DNA of 11,143 nucleotides from Roseburia sp. (GTDB lineage Bacteria; Bacillota; Clostridia; Lachnospirales; Lachnospiraceae), in assembly GCA_017626625.1 (NCBI GenBank), contig JAGAIK010000256.1, positions 1 through 11,143 of the forward strand, read 5' to 3'. The notes under the pieces are model-generated. The model was not told the DNA's origin, searched no databases, and saw only the letters and a program-made list of their open reading frames with translations. Both the position numbers and the translations under genes were made by a program. Positions 6,221 to 11,143 of this stretch are shown here, piece after piece (position 1 is the stretch's first letter; the number at the start of each line of letters is the position of its first letter).

Positions 6221-7137
6221 AAGTGTTGCCGCCAAAAATCTGCAATTATGCTTTTTTCAAGTATGTCACATCTTGCAGTACATAAAAAATATGCTTGTCT
6301 CATATAATCTTTACACACTTCTATTTCTTCTTCCCCCTCTTCTCCCCTTTCAATCAGTTTCCATTTATTCCATGCAATTTCAAACAACACAAATTGAATA
6401 GCGGGTGCATAGGAATATTTTTTTGCTTTTGGCAGTACCTCATAACATAATTCCATAGATTTATGTATCTCCCCCACTGCACCATAATATTTCGACAAAT
6501 TTGCCATGATAATGATTTCCTCTTCCTCCCACTCCGCCATATATTCCTGCCGCAGACTGCGAAGCAGCATCTCACAAATTGCTATGCTTTTCTCCGTCTC
6601 ATCTGCCTGTCCATACGCTACCGCCAGGCGTTTCAGCAATGTTATCTCCTGCTGCCGGAACGGATACACCACTTCACTGTCGATATACTTTTTATACTCC
6701 GGTATAGCCTCCTGCGCAAGCTGCTCCAATTCACGCACCAGTTCTTCCTTTGAAATTCGTTTCATATAATAATCAAGAAACCTGCTTTCCCTTTTTACAT
6801 ACTGCTGCGTAGACAGATTATCTCCCGCCAGCAGCTTTATCTGTCTCATATAAACGTCTGCTGCTTCAAAATCATGCTTTGCCATAGCATCCTCAAAATA
6901 CTCTTTCTCCTGAATCAGTTCCATATCAGCACTTAAACAGACCGCATAATTTTTTTCCGTGGAAAGATTCATCTTTTCCATTAACTGCTGGTAGATTTCC
7001 CTCTTTATTTTTGTCCTTCCGTTTTCTATTCTGGAAAGTGTTTCTACCGAGCAAATCCCCTCGCTTAATTCTTCCTGTGTCATATTCCTTGCCATTCTTG
7101 ACAACCTTATGACATCTCCCATTCTATAGTTTGCCAT
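6190..7137 (-). CDS. RRNPP-like transcriptional regulator (HTH-XRE plus helical repeats), second of pair
   Basis: The 315-residue protein has an N-terminal XRE-type helix-turn-helix (about residues 5-60, with MTQEELSEGICSVETLSRIE) and a long all-helical C-terminal region with TPR-like stretches, such as IAICEMLLRSLR and YYGAVGEIHKSMELCYEVL. This is the architecture of RRNPP regulators, where the repeats bind a short imported peptide and the HTH binds DNA. The start at 7137 is chosen because GGTGAG lies 7 bases upstream; an in-frame ATG at 7155 would add six residues. It overlaps the end of the upstream paralogue by 14 bases, so translation is probably coupled. Its 3' end overlaps the convergent secreted-peptide gene by 31 bases, and that peptide is the obvious candidate ligand. 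Ligand and targets are inferred from position only. Confidence 0.85.
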   Translation of the reverse strand: MANYRMGDVIRLSRMARNMTQEELSEGICSVETLSRIENGRTKIKREIYQQLMEKMNLSTEKNYAVCLSADMELIQEKEYFEDAMAKHDFEAADVYMRQIKLLAGDNLSTQQYVKRESRFLDYYMKRISKEELVRELEQLAQEAIPEYKKYIDSEVVYPFRQQEITLLKRLAVAYGQADETEKSIAICEMLLRSLRQEYMAEWEEEEIIIMANLSKYYGAVGEIHKSMELCYEVLPKAKKYSYAPAIQFVLFEIAWNKWKLIERGEEGEEEIEVCKDYMRQAYFLCTARCDILEKSIIADFWRQHFQEDIEGVIE

Positions 7138-8059
7138 ACTGCATCTCACCGCCATATTCTTTTATTTCTGCAAGCAATTCCTTCTCTTCCGTTATCATAG
7201 CAGTATAATATGCCATTTTTATCTCCTCCCGATACTGCCTGATATACTCTGTTTTTTCTTCCGGCTTTTCCCATTTTTTTACTGTAAACAGGCGTTCCAT
7301 TGCTTTCGCTTTCTCAAAATGAAGTTCTGCTAACCCTGTCAGTTTCCTGCTCTCTGCAATTTGTCGGATTGCCATATCCAGATATTCCATAAACTTTTCG
7401 TTATCCTGTCTGATTTTTTGTACTTGAATCAGCTCCATTGAAATATGGATTTTTATGCGTTCTCTCACTTTTTTGGAATCATATTTTTCAATAAAATTCA
7501 GCATTTTCAGCAATTCTTTCTCTTTCCATGCCTCATCTTTTTCATATTTCGCCAACAGAAAAACCAATTTCAATTCTACTTCACTATATAATTCAAATTT
7601 TTTGCCGTTTCTGCCATACTTCGGTTTTGTCAGTTCAATCGCCTCTTTTAACAACGTAGCTATCCCATCCTCCGGTGCATTCCTTTTTTGCATACACATT
7701 ACTTCCACGTAGGAACAAAATTGTTTGTGAACCGGCTGTTTCTGCGGCATTAAAGTCCGATATCTTTCCAAAAGTTCCTCTATCCCGCCATACCTGTCCT
7801 CTTCTATTCTTCTGCTCATCTCCGTCCTCAGTAGAAACAACTGATAAACTTCCTCATTCAACAGCAATTCAAACTCTAATACCTGCTTTCCAATTCTCGC
7901 AAGCAGCGTCTCACTGACCAATGAATCAACTTCCCGATATCCCTGTTCCATACGAAACAACGTCGTAGCAGAACAGATTCCCTCACATATCTCAGCCAAA
8001 GGCAAATGATACTTTTCCCGATAATACGACAACACCACACCTATTGTATTAATTTTCAT
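7124..8059 (-). CDS. RRNPP-like transcriptional regulator (HTH-XRE plus helical repeats), first of pair
   Basis: The 311-residue protein has an N-terminal XRE helix-turn-helix (LPLAEICEGICSATTLFRME) and an all-helical remainder rich in Glu, Lys and Leu, consistent with TPR-like peptide-binding repeats. It is a diverged paralogue of the next gene: both share EGICSxxTLxRxE in the recognition region and similar helical C-termini (MAYYTAMITEEKELL against QAYFLCTARCDILEK). The ATG at 8059 is preceded by AAGGAAG about 11 bases upstream; a GTG at 8071 would add four residues but lies too close to that site. It is separated from the YfhO-family gene by about 70 bases with no clear terminator, so some read-through from that gene is possible. 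One of the pair may sense the local peptide while the other answers another signal or acts as antagonist. Confidence 0.83.
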   Translation of the reverse strand: MKINTIGVVLSYYREKYHLPLAEICEGICSATTLFRMEQGYREVDSLVSETLLARIGKQVLEFELLLNEEVYQLFLLRTEMSRRIEEDRYGGIEELLERYRTLMPQKQPVHKQFCSYVEVMCMQKRNAPEDGIATLLKEAIELTKPKYGRNGKKFELYSEVELKLVFLLAKYEKDEAWKEKELLKMLNFIEKYDSKKVRERIKIHISMELIQVQKIRQDNEKFMEYLDMAIRQIAESRKLTGLAELHFEKAKAMERLFTVKKWEKPEEKTEYIRQYREEIKMAYYTAMITEEKELLAEIKEYGGEMQYGKL

Positions 8060-8130
8060 TGGATTACACACTTCCTTACATACTACAAAATCATTCTGAT
8101 TTCACACTTTCAGTTCTCCGGCTCTCTTAC

Positions 8131-10662
8131 TTACCCCATTCCTCCAAACAATTTCAGATACAGCGAATACACCATCGGCACCACATACACCACCAACAGG
8201 CAGCCCGCAAACACCAGCGCAAACACCGCCAGCGCCCCATAGGAAAGCCCATGATAAATTTTCCCAATCACGTTATCTGCTTTTTTTATCCTTGCCAACG
8301 CCGCCCACAAAGCCAGCACCACCACTGTCAGTATGGTAACAGCGGCGCCTTTTTCCAGTCCGCCCGGCACATAGGTGAGGACAATCTCATTTTCCCCCGG
8401 CTTTAACTGTATCAGCGTCAGGTTCCCGAAAATTCTTGCCATTCCCTCTTCCCCGCCGTTAATCGTATATTTCCAGCCGCCGTCTGCATTGACAGGCAGA
8501 AGCAAAAACTCCTCCTCCTTGGCACTTGCCGAAATTTTTAAGGATTTCTTCCCCAGTTCATAGGTAACCGTATCTTCCCCGCACGCTGCCACGCTGTCGG
8601 CAAAGGCCGCCATGTCCAGAATGCCAAACTGTATCTGTTTCGGTATCATGGTGTCATAACAGGTCTGGCGGATTTCCACCGTCACCGTCTCCCCCTCAAA
8701 CAGCCCTAAGGTGAGAATGCCGTTATTGTGCTCCGAGAGATAACGTGTCCCGGAAAGATTTTCATAGCTTGGAACAGGCAGCAGTTCCCCGTTGACAAAA
8801 ATCTCTGCGCCGGAAAGCTCCTTAGAATAGAGATACAGCATCCCCTCTTTTTCCACCGGAATCTCATAAACCAGCGTCTCATTCACCTTTTCATCCGCAA
8901 AACTCTCGGTCCATGTGGTAAAAAAGTCTTCGCCAAACAGCATATTAGAAATCATATTCTGGTTTTCAAACACATTGGCAGATGCCGCCCCGTTGTACTG
9001 CCGATAGCTCTCTAAATCTATCCGGATCCCCGTTCCATAGGTATATCTATTTTTCAGAATGGAAAAATGCTCCGTGGTTTCATAATTTTCGTAGCACGAC
9101 ATTTCCATGGCGTCCCCGTTGCCGGACTGCCTGTGGTTCACCGTGTACTGATACCCTAACAGGGCATCGGAAAACAGCGTTCCCCCGGTATCGCTGAGCC
9201 TTGTCCATATCTGGGAATACCCCAGGCTTCTTAAAGCATTAATCTGCTCCGCCGTTAAAATGTGCAGGTTATTGGAATAGGAAGCCACCCCTGCAATCAG
9301 CGGATAATTGCTGTCTAACGAAGCGTCTGCTATTTTTACCTTATGGAATACATCGCTTTCCTCCGCTAAAACCGTCCCGATTTCCTCCGCATCCCGGACA
9401 AAATCCACCTCTTTTCCATGGGTGTTAGAAAACAGGGCATCCATTCCAATCCCAAAGGTCACAACGCCCCAGACCGCTATCACAGCCCCGGTTAAAATGC
9501 CTTTCTTTTTTCCCTCTATTTTCACTTTTCCCCCTGCCAGACGTTCCTGAGACCGCTCGTACGCCATGGCAAGAATGGCAAAAATCATCATGTAACCGTG
9601 GCGCATGGGGAAGCACATATAGGTGCCCTTGTGCCATACCAGATTCACCGCCTCCACCGCCACAGGAATCACCATAACCGCCACAAGATAGCTCTGCCAG
9701 AGACAGCTCCGCTTCTTTCTCACCGTGACAACCAGATAGAGAAACGGAATCAGCACCCCAAGCAGCATGATCCATTTTATCCGGGCGTCCATGCCGCTCT
9801 GCCCAAGGAGCCAGAAGTATCCGTTTTCCCCGCCGTATTCCGCCCCGGACATCCGGTAGGAACGCAGAATACTAAGGGCTGCCGGAAGAAAAATAACAGC
9901 GGATAGCCCCAGGGAGAGCAGCGACACCAGCCCAAATTTCAGCATACCGCCTTTTCTGCAGGTTCCGTCCTCCCGTTTGATGAAAAAGTACCCTCCGGCA
10001 TAAAGTATCAGAAAAATACAAATCATGTACGCCTGTGGGATACTTATGACAAATACCAGTGTCAGACAAAGCAGATAACCGATGGCATATCTGCCGGGTT
10101 TCCATTCCTGCTCTTTTTTCGCCATTCCCTCAAAGCAATGGATAAGAATCGGCAAAATCACCGCCACATCCACCCATCCCATGCCGTAATATTGAAAGGT
10201 GTAACCGCTTAGAGCATAGGCGGTGCTTCCCGCCACAATCCATGGAATTTCTTCCCGAAGCCCCCGGCTCCGTTTCTCCAAAAAGAAGCACATGGAAAGC
10301 CCCATTGCCGCTAATTTTATCAGAATAAAAAAGGTCATAAACTGCTGTATCTGGCTTCTCCCGACAAAAAGGAACAGCAGGTTAAAGGGGCTTAACAGCA
10401 CGAACTGGGAGGCGGAGCCGGAAAAGTCCATGCCCCCCGCCGCATTCCAGTCAAAAAGCAGGCTGCCCTCCCCGTGAAGGAAATCCCACACGTGATAATA
10501 TGCCGGAACCCACTGGCTTCCAAAATCTATGGTGTCAATGGTTCCCTCCCCGAAAGGATAAATCTGCTTACAGGCGCACAACAGCAAAAACAGGACGCTG
10601 ACGGCTGCCGCCACCATAAAATATGTTAATTTCCTTTTTCCTTTTTTTCTCTCAAACTGCAT
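8131..10662 (-). CDS. YfhO-family polytopic membrane protein
   Basis: This 843-residue protein has a basic N-terminus, a first membrane segment (about 11-31), many further hydrophobic segments through roughly residue 400, a large extracytoplasmic region (about 400-770), and two C-terminal membrane segments. The loop after the first segment has TIDFGSQWVPAYYHVWDFL and then a Gly-Met-Asp/Ser-rich stretch, and later LSGYTFQYYGMGWVDVAVILP; these are typical of the YfhO family. YfhO proteins have a GT-C glycosyltransferase-like plan, and the Bacillus member takes part in glycosylation of cell-envelope polymers. The substrate here is unknown. The ATG at 10662 has AGGGAG 9 bases upstream; a TTG at 10686 would add eight residues. 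The gene is more GC-rich than the regulator genes downstream and follows yajC across a terminator, with little room for a separate promoter. Confidence 0.88.
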   Translation of the reverse strand: MQFERKKGKRKLTYFMVAAAVSVLFLLLCACKQIYPFGEGTIDTIDFGSQWVPAYYHVWDFLHGEGSLLFDWNAAGGMDFSGSASQFVLLSPFNLLFLFVGRSQIQQFMTFFILIKLAAMGLSMCFFLEKRSRGLREEIPWIVAGSTAYALSGYTFQYYGMGWVDVAVILPILIHCFEGMAKKEQEWKPGRYAIGYLLCLTLVFVISIPQAYMICIFLILYAGGYFFIKREDGTCRKGGMLKFGLVSLLSLGLSAVIFLPAALSILRSYRMSGAEYGGENGYFWLLGQSGMDARIKWIMLLGVLIPFLYLVVTVRKKRSCLWQSYLVAVMVIPVAVEAVNLVWHKGTYMCFPMRHGYMMIFAILAMAYERSQERLAGGKVKIEGKKKGILTGAVIAVWGVVTFGIGMDALFSNTHGKEVDFVRDAEEIGTVLAEESDVFHKVKIADASLDSNYPLIAGVASYSNNLHILTAEQINALRSLGYSQIWTRLSDTGGTLFSDALLGYQYTVNHRQSGNGDAMEMSCYENYETTEHFSILKNRYTYGTGIRIDLESYRQYNGAASANVFENQNMISNMLFGEDFFTTWTESFADEKVNETLVYEIPVEKEGMLYLYSKELSGAEIFVNGELLPVPSYENLSGTRYLSEHNNGILTLGLFEGETVTVEIRQTCYDTMIPKQIQFGILDMAAFADSVAACGEDTVTYELGKKSLKISASAKEEEFLLLPVNADGGWKYTINGGEEGMARIFGNLTLIQLKPGENEIVLTYVPGGLEKGAAVTILTVVVLALWAALARIKKADNVIGKIYHGLSYGALAVFALVFAGCLLVVYVVPMVYSLYLKLFGGMG

Positions 10663-10697
10663 TGGCTTTCTCTCCCTGATTTTCAAGCAAAGTCATG

Positions 10698-10734
10698 AAA
10701 AAACCTGTTATGCAGATTTCTCGTCATAACAGGT
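10698..10734 (-). terminator. Intrinsic terminator of yajC
   Basis: On the minus strand ACCTGTTATG (10734-10725) pairs perfectly with CATAACAGGT (10712-10703) around a 12-base loop, followed by a run of T residues (10703-10698). It begins about 20 bases after the yajC stop and ends 36 bases before the YfhO-family start, so that gene needs read-through or a promoter overlapping the hairpin. Confidence 0.88.
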
Positions 10735-10754
10735 CTCCGTTGTTCTTATTTCTA

Positions 10755-11081
10755 TTATTCTGCTTCTTCCGGCTTCTCTACCGCAGAGATGGCAGATTTC
10801 TGCATCGGAATACGGCAATTCTTGTTGCTTCCGAACTCTACGATAACCGTATCTTCATCAATGTCAATCACAGTTCCGTAAAATCCGCTGGTGGTAAGAA
10901 CGGTGTCGCCTACTGCCAGCTCAGAAAGCATGGAATTTTTTTTCTGCTGTTCTTTTTTCTGCGGACGAATCATAAAGAAATACATAAATGCAAATAAAAT
11001 CACCAGCCAGATAATCATTCCTCCCCAGCCTGCCGCAGTAGATGCTGTTGACGCGCTGGAATCTGCTAAGATTGCTAACAT
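10755..11081 (-). CDS. yajC: Preprotein translocase accessory subunit YajC
   Basis: The 108-residue protein has a short N-terminal tail, one membrane segment (about residues 20-38), then the family hallmark MIRPQKKEQQKK and a soluble domain with LAVGDTVLTTSGFYGTV and a segment ending in VIVEF. YajC joins the SecDF complex and supports Sec-dependent export at the cytoplasmic membrane. The length is normal for the family and the protein is complete. The ATG at 11081 has a perfect AGGAGG 7 bases upstream. A terminator follows the gene. The 62 bases to its right, up to the window edge, hold no coding region I can support; in many bacteria tgt or a related gene lies upstream, but here that would be outside the window. 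Confidence 0.95.
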   Translation of the reverse strand: MLAILADSSASTASTAAGWGGMIIWLVILFAFMYFFMIRPQKKEQQKKNSMLSELAVGDTVLTTSGFYGTVIDIDEDTVIVEFGSNKNCRIPMQKSAISAVEKPEEAE

Positions 11082-11143
11082 TTTTTATCCTCCTAAATAT
11101 CTTGATATTCAAACACTAAAAATCATTTTACACAAAACAGCCG

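Noticed and set aside
8060..8130. Terminator between the YfhO-family gene and the first regulator
   Set aside because: Only a 6-bp AT-rich hairpin (AAATCA/TGATTT) without a T-run is seen, so no terminator is called.
8982..10477. Plus-strand and alternative-frame open frames within the YfhO-family gene
   Set aside because: They are shadows of a strongly supported coding region, with no ribosome binding sites and low-complexity products.
10650..10696. Short minus-strand frame of 14 codons from the ATG at 10696, overlapping the YfhO-family start
   Set aside because: It lies directly on the terminator T-run with only a weak AGG upstream, and nothing supports its translation.

Overview
The window looks like chromosomal DNA of a Gram-positive anaerobe of the Clostridia, most likely a Lachnospiraceae relative. 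The reasons are strong AGGAGG-type ribosome binding sites, short AT-rich intergenic gaps with intrinsic terminators, a leuB-ilvD biosynthetic pair, and the protein families present. I cannot name a species. All genes but one are on the minus strand, so the transcriptional order runs from right to left.

Housekeeping frame. At the right edge lies yajC (Sec translocase accessory subunit), closed by an intrinsic terminator and followed by a large YfhO-family membrane protein. At the left edge lie leuB (3-isopropylmalate dehydrogenase) and ilvD (dihydroxyacid dehydratase, cut by the window edge), a branched-chain amino acid operon. leuB has a well-spaced promoter and a structured 5' leader that may control its ribosome binding site.

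Accessory block, about 2040-8130. Between these two sets sits a visibly more AT-rich block that reads as a complete peptide-signalling plus RiPP (ribosomally made, post-translationally modified peptide) system. Reading right to left it holds two tandem, translationally coupled HTH-XRE/helical-repeat regulators resembling the RRNPP peptide-sensing family. Next is a plus-strand gene for a 56-58 residue peptide with an N-terminal hydrophobic export segment, a candidate pheromone precursor, whose 3' end overlaps the end of the second regulator gene. A 20-bp perfect inverted repeat follows, in the divergent control region. Then come a radical SAM/SPASM peptide maturase, a 47-residue precursor peptide ending in a four-glycine run and a short Cys-Met-Cys core, a JAMM-type metalloprotease, and an ABC exporter of 561 residues that has no peptidase domain. 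The exporter gene ends at a clear terminator.

How the parts may work together (inference). The exported pheromone would be sensed by one or both regulators, which would switch on the divergent radical SAM operon, perhaps through the palindrome. The maturase would modify the CMC core, the JAMM protein would cut at the glycine run, a role normally filled by a C39 peptidase fused to the transporter, and the ABC protein would export the product. The most novel points are the JAMM protease as putative leader peptidase and the pairing of a very short CxC core with peptide-sensing regulators. A second, diverged copy of the palindromic element lies at 2047-2099, just past the operon terminator.
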